Source of the DNA: Acidobacteriota bacterium
Lineage (GTDB): Bacteria; Acidobacteriota; Holophagae; Acanthopleuribacterales; Acanthopleuribacteraceae
Length of the DNA: 64,000 nucleotides
NCBI GenBank assembly: GCA_030066195.1
Contig: JASJCB010000009.1
Location: 1-64,000, forward strand
Reading direction: 5' to 3'
Shown: piece after piece, positions 52,759 to 63,218 of the stretch
How positions within the stretch are numbered: position 1 is the first letter of the stretch
How the letters are laid out: every line of letters begins with the position of its first letter
Translations under genes and position numbers: made by a program
The notes under the pieces: generated by a model
Seen by the model: only the letters and a program-made list of their open reading frames with translations
Database searches by the model: none
What the model was told of the DNA's origin: nothing

Positions 52759-54609
52759 ATGACCGGTAACCCCGCGCGCCAACAAATGATCGAAAAAGCC
52801 CTCAAGGAAATTTGGGGTTACGACGGCTTTCGTCCCTTCCAGGCCGAAACGATCCTCGATGTACTCAACGGCCGCGACACCCTGACCGTTCTGCCCACCG
52901 GCGGCGGTAAGTCGCTGTGTTATCAACTGCCGGCCGGGTTGATGGAAGGCACCGCCGTCGTGGTCTCGCCTCTTATCTCGCTGATGGCCGATCAGGTTCA
53001 CGCCCTCCAACTGCTGGGCATTCCCGCGGCCTTCCTCAACAGCTCCCAGAACTTCGACCAGGTGCGCGCCACTAAAAACGCTTTCTTCCGCGGCGAACTG
53101 AAAATGCTCTATGTATCGCCCGAGCGCCTGCTTCAGGATCACTTCAAGGAAGAGATCGGCCAGGTGCGCCTGTCGTTTTTCGCCATCGATGAAGCCCATT
53201 GTATCAGCCAGTGGGGTCACGATTTCCGGCCGGAATACAAACAGTTGAAAGTCCTGCGCCAACAGTTCCCGGGCGTGGGCGTGCACGCCTTCACCGCCAC
53301 GGCGCCGCCGCGAGTCCAGCAGGAGATCGTCGGCGAACTATGCCTGAACCAACCCAAGGTCTACGTGGGTTCCTATTTTCGGCCCAACCTCAAATACCGG
53401 GTCTACCGCCGGGATAATGTTCGCAACCAGTTGATCCAATTCCTGGGCGAGTTCGACAGGGGCGACAGCGGCATTATCTACTGCCTTACCCGCAAGGAAA
53501 CGGAGAAGATTGCCGAATTCCTGTCCAAGAAGGGTCATCGCGCATTGCCCTATCACGCGGGCATGGATTCGGAGACCCGCAAGTACAACCAGGAACGCTT
53601 CCAGCGCGAGGAAACCCCGATTATCGTGGCCACCGTGGCTTTCGGCATGGGCATCGACCAATCCAACGTGCGCTTCGTGATTCACGTGGGCATGCCCAAA
53701 AGCCTGTCCCATTATCAACAGGAAAGCGGGCGCGCCGGTCGTGACGGTCTCACCAGCCAGTGCATCCTTGTCTACGGCGCCCAGGACATGCAGTTTTGGA
53801 AGCGCATTATCGAGGAAGAGCAAACCCTGGCCGGTGAGCGCATGAACCAGTTGCGCGACATGATCGCCTACGCTTCCAATCTGAAATGCCGGCACCGCAC
53901 CCTGGTTGAGTATTTCGGGCAACAGTTCGAGCATAAATGCAACCACTGTGACATCTGCCTGGGCGAGATCGAGACCATCCCGGAGGCGCGGACCTTCAGT
54001 CGCATGATCCTTTCCGCGGTTTTGAAGCTACGCCAGAACTTCGGCGCGGCCTATGTGTCCCAGGTGCTCACCGGTTCCCGCGAGCAGAAGATCCTGCGCA
54101 ACCGTCACGACCAGCTTTCCGTGCATAACCTGCTGGGCAAGTATAACCAACACCAGGTCCACGACTGGGTCAACCAACTGGAAAGCCAGGGCTATTTGGT
54201 GCGTTCCTCGGGCAATTATCCGGTGATCGGCGTGTCTCGCCAGGGCTATTGGTTACTGCGACCCGACAAGTATGGGAAAACCGAGGACGATGTACCCGTG
54301 ATCCTCACCGAAACCCGTAAGAAGACGGCCGGGGAACAACGCCGCGAACGCGCCGGTTTCGACCCGGGCGCCCCCTACGATATGGAACTGTTCCGCCGTT
54401 TGCGCAAGAAACGCATGGAGCTTGCCGGAGAACTGGGTGTCCCGGCATTTGTGGTGTTCGGCGACAAGAGTTTGCGCGACATGGCCCGCAAACAGCCTGT
54501 AAGCTACAAGGATTTCCTGGATGTCTTCGGCGTAGGCACCAATAAATTGTCCAAGTTCGGCGACGACATGCTGGACGTTATCCGCGCCTACAAGGCAGAA
54601 CGCGGCTAG
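52759..54609 (+). CDS. recQ: RecQ-family ATP-dependent DNA helicase
   Basis: A 616-residue superfamily 2 helicase for recombination and replication-fork repair. ATG at 52759 follows GGGAG. Motifs: FRPFQAETILDVLNGRDTLT, Walker A PTGGGKSLCYQLPA, DEAH-type box FAIDEAHCISQWGHDFR, FTATAPP, the motif V/VI region ATVAFGMGIDQSNVRFVIH and QQESGRAGRDGL, then a zinc-binding set (CRHRTLVEYFG with CNHCDICLG). The C-terminal HRDC domain ends the protein (FRRLRKKRMELAGELGVPAF, FLDVFGVGTNKLSKFGDDML). All standard RecQ parts are present. Confidence 0.95.
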   Translation: MTGNPARQQMIEKALKEIWGYDGFRPFQAETILDVLNGRDTLTVLPTGGGKSLCYQLPAGLMEGTAVVVSPLISLMADQVHALQLLGIPAAFLNSSQNFDQVRATKNAFFRGELKMLYVSPERLLQDHFKEEIGQVRLSFFAIDEAHCISQWGHDFRPEYKQLKVLRQQFPGVGVHAFTATAPPRVQQEIVGELCLNQPKVYVGSYFRPNLKYRVYRRDNVRNQLIQFLGEFDRGDSGIIYCLTRKETEKIAEFLSKKGHRALPYHAGMDSETRKYNQERFQREETPIIVATVAFGMGIDQSNVRFVIHVGMPKSLSHYQQESGRAGRDGLTSQCILVYGAQDMQFWKRIIEEEQTLAGERMNQLRDMIAYASNLKCRHRTLVEYFGQQFEHKCNHCDICLGEIETIPEARTFSRMILSAVLKLRQNFGAAYVSQVLTGSREQKILRNRHDQLSVHNLLGKYNQHQVHDWVNQLESQGYLVRSSGNYPVIGVSRQGYWLLRPDKYGKTEDDVPVILTETRKKTAGEQRRERAGFDPGAPYDMELFRRLRKKRMELAGELGVPAFVVFGDKSLRDMARKQPVSYKDFLDVFGVGTNKLSKFGDDMLDVIRAYKAERG

Positions 54610-54674
54610 CCCGCTGTTTTAAGCATAGGTGCACGGCAAAAATCAGAACAACCCGGGTTCACATGTTTGCCTGA

Positions 54675-55883
<1,209 letters not shown>

Positions 55884-55921
55884 GCCGACCGGCTCACAAC
55901 CTTCCAAGAGGTGGAGATTCA

Positions 55922-56770
55922 ATGGAAGATAAACTGGAATTGAAGAGTGAAACCAAGGTGACCGGCGGTCGCCTTGCTTTCTACCGGCACCACTCGGAGG
56001 TGACCGACAGTCATATGAGCTTTTCCGTCTACCTGCCGCCCCAGGCCGAGGAACGGAACCTGCCTGTTCTCTACTGGCTCTCGGGGCTGACCTGCACCGA
56101 GGAAAACTTCATGATCAAATCGGCCGCCTGGCGCTATGCGGCTCAGTACGGTTTGATGCTGGTGGCGCCCGACACCAGTCCCCGAGGCTTGAACCTGCCG
56201 GGCGAGGACGACGATTGGGATTTCGGTTCCGGCGCCGGATTCTATCTGAATGCCGCTCAAGCTCCCTGGTCGGGTCATTATCGGATGTACGACTATGTGG
56301 TGAAGGAACTGCCCGCTTTGATCAATGCCAACTTTCCCACCAAACCCGACCGCATCTCTATCTCGGGTCACTCCATGGGTGGGCACGGAGCCCTGGTGAT
56401 CGGCCAACGCAATCAACAGACCTATTCACTGGTTTCAGCCTTTTCGCCTATCTGTGCGCCCATGACGTGTCCCTGGGGCCAAAAAGCTTTCAGCAACTAT
56501 CTGGGCGACGACCGGGAAACCTGGAAGCAATACGATGCCACGGAGATCCTGGCCGGTGCGGATACCGCCCTGCCCATGTTCGTGGATCAAGGCACTGTCG
56601 ACGGCTTCCTGGCCGAGCAGTTGAAACCGGAACTCCTGGAAAAAGTCTGTAGGGAAAAAGGCTTTCAACTGGAACTGCGTTACCAGGAAGGTTACGACCA
56701 CAGTTACTATTTCATCGCCAGTTTCATCGGCGATCACATCGCCTGGCATGCGCGGACCCTGAACAACTAA
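55922..56770 (+). CDS. frmB: S-formylglutathione hydrolase
   Basis: A 282-residue serine esterase that releases formate and glutathione from S-formylglutathione. Family features: LPVLYWLSGLTCTEENFMIK, the DDDWDFGSGAGFYLNA loop, and the nucleophile motif SISGHSMGGHGAL. A conserved Asp (PMFVDQGTVDGF) and His (EGYDHSYYFIASFI) complete the triad. It directly follows the class III alcohol dehydrogenase gene with AGAGGTGG as its ribosome binding site. Usual length; no anomalies. Confidence 0.95.
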   Translation: MEDKLELKSETKVTGGRLAFYRHHSEVTDSHMSFSVYLPPQAEERNLPVLYWLSGLTCTEENFMIKSAAWRYAAQYGLMLVAPDTSPRGLNLPGEDDDWDFGSGAGFYLNAAQAPWSGHYRMYDYVVKELPALINANFPTKPDRISISGHSMGGHGALVIGQRNQQTYSLVSAFSPICAPMTCPWGQKAFSNYLGDDRETWKQYDATEILAGADTALPMFVDQGTVDGFLAEQLKPELLEKVCREKGFQLELRYQEGYDHSYYFIASFIGDHIAWHARTLNN

Positions 56771-56800
56771 CCGCAACAACGGGTCCGCGCGCCGGGCCCG

Positions 56801-57319
56801 TTATTCGTCTTTTTTCGTGTCTTTCTTTGCTTCGAAGTCCAGCGACAGGGAGTTGATGCAATAGCGTTGACCGGTAGGACGTGGACCGTCGGGGAAGACA
56901 TGACCCAGGTGGCCGCCGCATTTAGCGCACAATACCTCGGTGCGCGTCATGCCGTGACTGTAGTCGGCCTCGGTAACCACGGCCTCCTCATTCAGGGGTT
57001 TCCAGTAACTGGGCCAGCCGCTGCCGGAGTCATATTTACTCTCAGAGGAGAAAAGGGGATTGCCGCAACCCGCGCAGTTGAAGACGCCTTTTTTCTTGAA
57101 CTTGTTGTATTCGCCGGTCCAGGCATACTCGGTACCTTTCTGACGGAGGATGCGGAACTCCTCGGGGGTCAAACGCTTGCGCCATTCTTCTTCACTGAGA
57201 TTCACTTCGTACTCCTTCACGGACGTTACCTTCGGCTTCTTTTCTTGTCCGGTCGTGGTGCAGGCAGCCAGGATGATGCCGACCGCCGCGATGAGGGGAA
57301 ACAGATTTCTTCGTTTCAT
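56801..57319 (-). CDS. msrB: Peptide-methionine (R)-S-oxide reductase MsrB, lipoprotein form
   Basis: A 172-residue MsrB. The ATG at 57319 has GGAGG seven bases upstream; the signal ends in IILAAC, so it is an envelope lipoprotein rather than the usual cytosolic form. Zinc cysteine pairs are CAGC and CAKC, with [14 protein letters not shown] between them, and the catalytic cysteine lies in [14 protein letters not shown]. It would repair R-methionine sulfoxide in exported proteins and depends on an external electron donor that I do not see nearby. It converges on the hydrolase gene after about 30 bases. Confidence 0.94.
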   Translation of the reverse strand: MKRRNLFPLIAAVGIILAACTTTGQEKKPKVTSVKEYEVNLSEEEWRKRLTPEEFRILRQKGTEYAWTGEYNKFKKKGVFNCAGCGNPLFSSESKYDSGSGWPSYWKPLNEEAVVTEADYSHGMTRTEVLCAKCGGHLGHVFPDGPRPTGQRYCINSLSLDFEAKKDTKKDE

Positions 57320-57414
57320 AGGCGTGCCTCCATTCACTATAGAAAAGGACGGCTGCGCTCATTATATTCCCAAAACGAAGTGATGTAACCCACGATTAGC
57401 CATCTAAATCTGCT

Positions 57415-57443
57415 TTGATATATTGAAAATCTGCCGATAGATT
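57415..57443 (+). promoter_or_regulatory. Promoter of the 2-hydroxyacid dehydrogenase gene
   Basis: TTGATA (57415-57420) and TAGATT (57438-57443) with a 17-base spacer lie about 30 bases before the start codon. Confidence 0.6.
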
Positions 57444-57474
57444 ATCTGAGAATACCAGGGGATGAGGTAACGGC

Positions 57475-58437
57475 ATGAAACTGGTGGTGCTGGACGAGGC
57501 GACATTCGGCGAGGTTTCCCTTCAGAACCTGGCGCACGGCTTTAATGAATCCGCCTTTTACGACGCAACTCGACCCGAGGAAACCGCCGCGCGCGTTCAG
57601 GGCGCTCACGTGGTCGTTTCCAACAAGGTTCGCCTGGATCGCGATCTCATGGTCGCAACCCCTACGCTGCAACTGATCTGCGTGGCAGCGACCGGCACCA
57701 ACAATGTGGACCTGGACGCCGCACGCGAATTGGGCATCGCCGTCACCAACGTGCCGGGCTACTCCACGCCCAGCGTGGTCAGCCACACCTTTGCCATGTA
57801 CTTTCACCTGGCCCACAACAACCGCTACCACCAGGACTACACCACCGCCGGTAAATGGTGCGACAGCCCTGTTTTCACGCATCTGGACCGACCCTTCGGC
57901 GAGCTCGCGGCCAAAACCTGGGGCATTATCGGCATGGGCGCCATTGGTCGGGGTGTTGCCGTTGCCGTTGCCGCCTTCGGATGCCGCGTCATCTACCACT
58001 CCACCTCCGGCGCAAATTTACAACAGCCCTGGCCGCAACACGATCTGAACGAGTTGCTTGCCCTTGCCGATGTGGTCAGCATTCATGCGCCGCTCAACGC
58101 GCGCACCCGTAACCTCATCGGGCGGGACCAACTGGCGCTGATGAAACCCGATGCCGTCCTGATCAACGTGGGCCGGGGCGGCATCATTGACGAGGCGCAG
58201 TTGGCCGTCGCCTTGGATGAAGGCCTCATCGCCGGCGCCGCGCTGGATGTCTTGGAACGGGAGCCGCCCTTACCGGAAAACCCCCTTTTTCATCTCCATC
58301 ATCCCCGTCGTCTCTTTATCACGCCTCACATCGCCGGTCTCTCCAGCCAGGCCAGAACCCGCCTGGCCCAGGAGATTCGGCGGAATATAGACGCCTTTCG
58401 CTCCGGTCAAACTCGCAACCGGGCAGAGTTAACCTAA
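57475..58437 (+). CDS. D-2-hydroxyacid dehydrogenase (glycerate/phosphoglycerate type)
   Basis: A 320-residue NAD-dependent enzyme. Features: ICVAATGTNNVDLDAARELG, TNVPGYSTPSVVSHTFAM, the Rossmann motif WGIIGMGAIGRGVAV, INVGRGGIIDEAQLAVALDE and the catalytic TPHIAGLSSQAR with His. This set is like glycerate or hydroxypyruvate reductases (HprA group). Its own promoter is at 57415-57443. It sits just upstream of the Entner-Doudoroff operon but a separate -10 (58468-58473) divides them. Substrate is uncertain. Confidence 0.88.
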   Translation: MKLVVLDEATFGEVSLQNLAHGFNESAFYDATRPEETAARVQGAHVVVSNKVRLDRDLMVATPTLQLICVAATGTNNVDLDAARELGIAVTNVPGYSTPSVVSHTFAMYFHLAHNNRYHQDYTTAGKWCDSPVFTHLDRPFGELAAKTWGIIGMGAIGRGVAVAVAAFGCRVIYHSTSGANLQQPWPQHDLNELLALADVVSIHAPLNARTRNLIGRDQLALMKPDAVLINVGRGGIIDEAQLAVALDEGLIAGAALDVLEREPPLPENPLFHLHHPRRLFITPHIAGLSSQARTRLAQEIRRNIDAFRSGQTRNRAELT

Positions 58438-58467
58438 TAAACATTAGGTGAGCGGGCGCATCTGCGC

Positions 58468-58473
58468 TATAAT
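58468..58473 (+). promoter_or_regulatory. -10 element before the Entner-Doudoroff operon
   Basis: A perfect TATAAT lies 30 bases before the zwf start codon. The -35 is weak (TTAGGT at 58444 with an 18-base spacer), which suggests either a weak promoter or one helped by an activator. Confidence 0.5.
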
Positions 58474-58503
58474 CCTCGCCTGACATAATTGTTGAGGTTG
58501 CCA

Positions 58504-60006
58504 ATGCATCAACACCAAGTTCCGAGCCGATTCAAAGCCAAAATCATCCCTGTCTCCATATTCGACTTCGTCGTATTCGGCGGGACCGGGGACCTGGCGT
58601 TACGTAAGCTGATGCCCTCGCTCTATTATCGCGATAAGGACGGGCAGATTCCTACCGGCAGTCGCATCATCGGAGCCTCCCGTTCCGATATGGATCGGGC
58701 CGCCTACATAGCCATTGTCAAAGAACACCTGGTCAAACATGTCCGCGATGAGGATTTCAACGAGGAGTGCTGGGCCGCTTTTGCCGAACGTTTGGACTAC
58801 GTCAGTACAGAGGTCCCCAACGGTTGGCAGAACCTCAAGCAGGCCCTGGCCGCTGACGGGCGTATTCGCGTCTTCTACCTTTCGGTGCCGCCCGGTATCT
58901 TCGGTTCCACCTGCGGCAAAATCCATCAGCATAAATTGATCGATGATCAGACCCGTGTGGTGATCGAAAAACCCATCGGGCGTGACCTGGAGACATCTTG
59001 TGAGATCAATGACAGCGTGGGCAATTATTTCCACGAAGGTCAGATCTATCGAATCGATCATTACCTGGGTAAGGAAACCGTGCAGAACCTGATGGCTCTG
59101 CGCTTCGCCAATTCCCTGTTCGAGCCCCTGTGGACGCGCAACTGGATCGATCACATTCAGATCACCGTGGCCGAGAGTATCGGCATCGGCACGCGCGGCG
59201 GGTACTACGACAAATCCGGCGCCTTGCGCGACATGGTGCAGAACCATATCCTGCAGCTGCTCTGCCTGGTGGCCATGGAAACACCCAAGGAGTTCGGCGC
59301 CAATGAGGTTCGCGACGAGAAACTGAAGGTGCTGCGCGCTCTGCGTAAGATCGGCCCCGAGGACTTCAAGAGCCATGTAGTCATGGGCCGATACCGCGAG
59401 GGCGCCGTGGGCGGCCGGCCCGTGATCGGTTATATGGAAGAGAAAGGCATTCCCGAGGACAGCCGCACCGAATCCTACGTGGCTATCAAAGCGCACGTGG
59501 ATAACTGGCGCTGGGCCGGCGTACCCTTCTACCTGCGCACCGGCAAACGCATGCCCAGACGCACTTCCGAAATCGTCATTCAATTCAAAAAAGTGCCGCA
59601 CCTGATCTTCCCCAGGAATGCCGATGAGGTGGCCCCCAACCGCATGGTCATTCGCTTGCAACCCGACGAGGGAATCCGCCTCTACCTGATGACCAAGGTT
59701 CCGGGCCCCGGCGGCTTCCGCATGCAGCCCACGCCCTTGGACCTCAGCTTTGCCGAAGCATTCAAGATGCGTTACCCGGACGGCTATGAACGCCTGGTGA
59801 TGGATGTGGTGCGCGGCAACCAGACCCTGTTCATGCGCCGCGACGAGGTGGAAGCAGCCTGGATGTGGGCCGATACTATTCTGAATGGCTGGGACAACCT
59901 GAACACCTTCCCCCAAAGCTATACCGCGGGCACTTGGGGCCCCTCGGCCGCCATCGCCCTCATCGAGCGCGACGGCCGCACCTGGTATGAAAGCGAGAAA
60001 CGATGA
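58504..60006 (+). CDS. zwf: Glucose-6-phosphate 1-dehydrogenase
   Basis: A 500-residue enzyme that oxidises glucose 6-phosphate to 6-phosphogluconolactone with NADP. The ATG at 58504 has GAGG six bases upstream; a TTG five codons earlier is less likely. Features: DFVVFGGTGDLALRKLMPSL (nucleotide binding), VVIEKPIGRDL, and the active-site stretch RIDHYLGKETVQNLMALRFA. The gene is first of zwf-pgl-edd-eda and its stop overlaps the pgl start. Confidence 0.97.
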   Translation: MHQHQVPSRFKAKIIPVSIFDFVVFGGTGDLALRKLMPSLYYRDKDGQIPTGSRIIGASRSDMDRAAYIAIVKEHLVKHVRDEDFNEECWAAFAERLDYVSTEVPNGWQNLKQALAADGRIRVFYLSVPPGIFGSTCGKIHQHKLIDDQTRVVIEKPIGRDLETSCEINDSVGNYFHEGQIYRIDHYLGKETVQNLMALRFANSLFEPLWTRNWIDHIQITVAESIGIGTRGGYYDKSGALRDMVQNHILQLLCLVAMETPKEFGANEVRDEKLKVLRALRKIGPEDFKSHVVMGRYREGAVGGRPVIGYMEEKGIPEDSRTESYVAIKAHVDNWRWAGVPFYLRTGKRMPRRTSEIVIQFKKVPHLIFPRNADEVAPNRMVIRLQPDEGIRLYLMTKVPGPGGFRMQPTPLDLSFAEAFKMRYPDGYERLVMDVVRGNQTLFMRRDEVEAAWMWADTILNGWDNLNTFPQSYTAGTWGPSAAIALIERDGRTWYESEKR

Positions 60007-60704
60007 ACAAAATCGAACGTCAATTTTTCGATGACCGCGAAGCCATGTTCGATAGTCTGGCCGATCGACTGGCCGCCCGTCTCGGCGAAGGCCTCGCGGC
60101 CAATGGTCGCGCCGGCCTGGTCGTTCCCGGCGGCAGCACGCCGGGTCCGCTGTTTCAACGCCTTTCCAAAAAAGAACTGGACTGGTCCAAGGTCACGATC
60201 GTTCCCAGTGACGAACGCTGGGTATCGCCCGATGATCCCGCGAGCAACGAAAAGCTGCTGCGCGAAACCCTGCTGATCGACAAGGCCGCCGATGCCCGGC
60301 TGATCGGTCTTTGGAACGATACTCCGACCCCGGCGGCTGGAGAGACCGTCACCGCCCGGGCTCTGGCGGAGATGCCCGATCCCATGGACGTGGTCTTGCT
60401 GGGTATGGGCGCGGACGGCCACACCGCTTCGCTCTTCCCCGGCGCCGATAACCTCTTGCAAGCCGTTGCCGGTTCCGGCGGGAAGCCCTGTTGCGCCATC
60501 CAAGCCCCGGGCGCCGCTCAACCCCGCATAACCCTCACCGGTCCGGTTCTACTGAAAAGCAAGGAAGTCATCCTCCTGATCACGGGCGATGAAAAACGCC
60601 GCGTGCTGGGTCAGGCCTTGCAGGAAGGACCTTTCGAGGACATGCCCGTTCGTGCTGTCCTGCACCAACACGTGACCCCCGTTACCATCTACTGGGCCCA
60701 CTAG
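60003..60704 (+). CDS. pgl: 6-phosphogluconolactonase
   Basis: A 233-residue lactonase of the DevB/SOL type. Features: GLVVPGGSTPGPLFQRLSKK, TIVPSDERWVSPDDPASNEK and VVLLGMGADGHTASLFPGAD. It hydrolyses 6-phosphogluconolactone to 6-phosphogluconate. Its ATG overlaps the zwf stop in an ATGA arrangement, so the two are translationally coupled. Confidence 0.96.
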   Translation: MNKIERQFFDDREAMFDSLADRLAARLGEGLAANGRAGLVVPGGSTPGPLFQRLSKKELDWSKVTIVPSDERWVSPDDPASNEKLLRETLLIDKAADARLIGLWNDTPTPAAGETVTARALAEMPDPMDVVLLGMGADGHTASLFPGADNLLQAVAGSGGKPCCAIQAPGAAQPRITLTGPVLLKSKEVILLITGDEKRRVLGQALQEGPFEDMPVRAVLHQHVTPVTIYWAH

Positions 60705-60728
60705 AGGGCTGTCATCAAGGGAGCCGTC

Positions 60729-62549
60729 ATGAGCATGAACCCCGTCGTTGCCGAAGTCACCGAACGCATTGTGCGGCGGAGCGCGAATTCCCGCCCCGCT
60801 TATCTCGCCCGTCTCAAGAAAGCCGCCGGCAGCGGACCCCATCGCGGTGTTCTGTCCTGTGGCAACCTGGCCCATGGTTTCGCCGCTTGCCCCGACCGCG
60901 ATAAAAAAGCGCTTACCGGTGATGAAGCCGTCAATATCGCCATTGTTTCGGCCTATAACGATATGCTGTCGGCACACCAGCCTTTTCACCGGTTCCCCGA
61001 GATCATCAAGGATGCTGCCCATCGAAACGGTGCGGTTGCCCAGTTCGCCGGCGGTGTGCCCGCCATGTGCGACGGCGTTACCCAGGGACAGCCCGGTATG
61101 GAGCTATCCCTGTTCAGCCGCGATGTGATTGCCATGGCCACGGCCGTCTCCCTGTCCCACAATATGTTCGATGCGGCCCTTTGTCTGGGTGTCTGCGATA
61201 AGATCGTACCGGGCCTGCTGATCGGGGCGCTCAGCTTCGGTCACCTGCCCACCGTTTTCGTACCCGCCGGGCCCATGCCCTCCGGTTTGCCCAATAAGGA
61301 AAAGGCGCGCATTCGCCAACTGTTCGCCAAGGGCGAGATCGACAAGGACGAACTGCTGAAGGCCGAATCGCGTTCTTACCATTCGCCGGGCACTTGCACC
61401 TTCTACGGCACCGCCAACAGCAATCAGATGCTCATGGAAATCATGGGTCTGCACGTTCCCGGTTCCGCTTTCGTCAATCCCACCTCGACGGAACGCGATC
61501 CCCTGACCCGCGAGGCGGTCCGCCGCGTGATCCTGTTGACCCGGCAGGCGGGCAACTTCACCCCCATCGGCGAGGTCATCGACGAAAAAGCCATTGTCAA
61601 CGGACTGGTCGGCCTGTTGGCCAGCGGCGGCTCCACCAACCACGCCTTGCATCTGGTTGCGATTGCCCGCGCCGCCGGGATCCGCATCAATTGGGACGAC
61701 TTCTCGGACCTGTCGGCCGTGGTGCCCCTGCTGGCGCGCGTCTATCCCAACGGCACAGCCGATGTGAACCATTTCCACGCGGCCGGCGGTTTGGCCTTCA
61801 TGATTCGCGAACTGCTGGATGCCGGGCTGGCCCATGAGGATGTCACCACTGTCGCCGGTGAAGGCTTGCGAGCTTATACTCAGGCCCCGATGCTGGAGGG
61901 CGACCAACTGGTCTGGCGCGACGCCCCCGCCGAAAGCGGCGATCACACCATCCTGGGCACCGTAGCGAAACCGTTCGCCCCTGACGGCGGTCTGAAACTG
62001 TTGAGCGGTAACTTGGGCCGAGGGGTCATCAAGACATCGGCAGTTAAACCCGAGCATCGTTTCGTGGAAGCGCCCGCGGTCGTCTTCGACGACCAGAACG
62101 ACCTCATGACCGCGTTCCAGGCCGGCGAACTGGAGAAGGACCTGGTGGCGGTCATCCGCTTCCAAGGCCCCCACGTCAACGGCATGCCTGAACTGCACAA
62201 GCTGACCCCGTCCCTGGGCGTGCTGCAAGACAAGGGCTTCAAGGTAGCACTGGTTACCGACGGCCGCATGTCCGGCGCTTCCGGCAAGGTGCCCGCGGCC
62301 ATTCACATCACCCCGGAATGCGGTAGGGGCGGCCCAATGGGCAAGGTGCGCGCGGGCGATATGATAAGGCTGGACGCCGAACACGGTACGCTGGAGGCCC
62401 TGGTCGACCCGGCTGAATGGGAAGCCAGGACGTGTGAGGCGCCTCCCGAAACCCCCACGTATGGTCTGGGCCGTGAACTGTTCGCCCCGTTCAGAGCGGC
62501 GGTCGGTCCGGCTGAAGAAGGCGCCACGGTACTCGGCGGCATGGCTTAG
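60729..62549 (+). CDS. edd: Phosphogluconate dehydratase
   Basis: A 606-residue iron-sulfur dehydratase of the IlvD/Edd family that makes KDPG from 6-phosphogluconate. Features: [75 protein letters not shown] (cluster cysteines), [20 protein letters not shown] and [20 protein letters not shown]. The length and motif order suit Edd rather than IlvD, and the next gene is the aldolase. Confidence 0.96.
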   Translation: MSMNPVVAEVTERIVRRSANSRPAYLARLKKAAGSGPHRGVLSCGNLAHGFAACPDRDKKALTGDEAVNIAIVSAYNDMLSAHQPFHRFPEIIKDAAHRNGAVAQFAGGVPAMCDGVTQGQPGMELSLFSRDVIAMATAVSLSHNMFDAALCLGVCDKIVPGLLIGALSFGHLPTVFVPAGPMPSGLPNKEKARIRQLFAKGEIDKDELLKAESRSYHSPGTCTFYGTANSNQMLMEIMGLHVPGSAFVNPTSTERDPLTREAVRRVILLTRQAGNFTPIGEVIDEKAIVNGLVGLLASGGSTNHALHLVAIARAAGIRINWDDFSDLSAVVPLLARVYPNGTADVNHFHAAGGLAFMIRELLDAGLAHEDVTTVAGEGLRAYTQAPMLEGDQLVWRDAPAESGDHTILGTVAKPFAPDGGLKLLSGNLGRGVIKTSAVKPEHRFVEAPAVVFDDQNDLMTAFQAGELEKDLVAVIRFQGPHVNGMPELHKLTPSLGVLQDKGFKVALVTDGRMSGASGKVPAAIHITPECGRGGPMGKVRAGDMIRLDAEHGTLEALVDPAEWEARTCEAPPETPTYGLGRELFAPFRAAVGPAEEGATVLGGMA

Positions 62550-62558
62550 GAGCAGCTC

Positions 62559-63203
62559 ATGACAGTTTCCTTCAATCAGATGGAGCCCATTATGACCGCC
62601 GCGCCGGTCATCCCGGTCATCACCATAGATCACGTCGAGGATGCGGTACCCCTGGCTCAGGCCCTGGTGCGCGGCGGCCTGGTTACGCTGGAGATTACCC
62701 TGCGCACCGACTGCGCCATGACGGCCATCGCCGAGATAGCCGCGAATGTACCGGGAGCTATCGTGGGCGCCGGCACCGTGCTGACGCCCTGGGCGCTGGA
62801 AGAAGTGGCCGCGGCCGGCGGTTCTTTTTGCGTGTCACCGGGTTCTACCCAGTCGTTGCTGTCGGCCGCTAAAGACCACGACATGAAACTATTGCCCGGA
62901 GCGGCCACGCCCACGGAAGTCATGAACCTGCTTGACCAGGACCTGACCTACATGAAGTTCTTCCCGGCAGAGGCCGCGGGCGGGATCTCCTACCTGAAAA
63001 GTATGTCCGCGCCCATTCCCCAGGCTCGTTTCTGTCCCACGGGCGGGGTGAAACCGACTAATGCGGCCGATTACCTGGCTTTGCCGAATGTTCTCTGCGT
63101 GGGCGGCACCTGGGTCTGCCCCAAGGACGCGGTTGCCGCCAAAGATTGGGACCGCATCGAGGCGCTGGCCCGTAAGGCGTCCACCCTTAACGCCCACAAC
63201 TGA
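62559..63203 (+). CDS. eda: KDPG/KHG aldolase
   Basis: A 214-residue class I aldolase that splits KDPG into pyruvate and glyceraldehyde 3-phosphate. ATG at 62559 follows GGAG; a second ATG is 11 codons in. Features: VIPVITIDHVEDAVPLAQAL, LVTLEITLRTDCAMTAI (Glu of the active site), GAGTVLTPWALEEVAAAGG, LLPGAATPTEVM, the Schiff-base Lys in YMKFFPAEAAGG, and FCPTGGV. It completes the Entner-Doudoroff operon. Confidence 0.96.
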   Translation: MTVSFNQMEPIMTAAPVIPVITIDHVEDAVPLAQALVRGGLVTLEITLRTDCAMTAIAEIAANVPGAIVGAGTVLTPWALEEVAAAGGSFCVSPGSTQSLLSAAKDHDMKLLPGAATPTEVMNLLDQDLTYMKFFPAEAAGGISYLKSMSAPIPQARFCPTGGVKPTNAADYLALPNVLCVGGTWVCPKDAVAAKDWDRIEALARKASTLNAHN

Positions 63204-63218
63204 AGATCACCCTCTTCC

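Noticed and set aside
60000..63000. Long antisense frames over the Entner-Doudoroff genes
   Set aside because: Codon-bias shadows of strongly conserved enzymes; no independent start signals.
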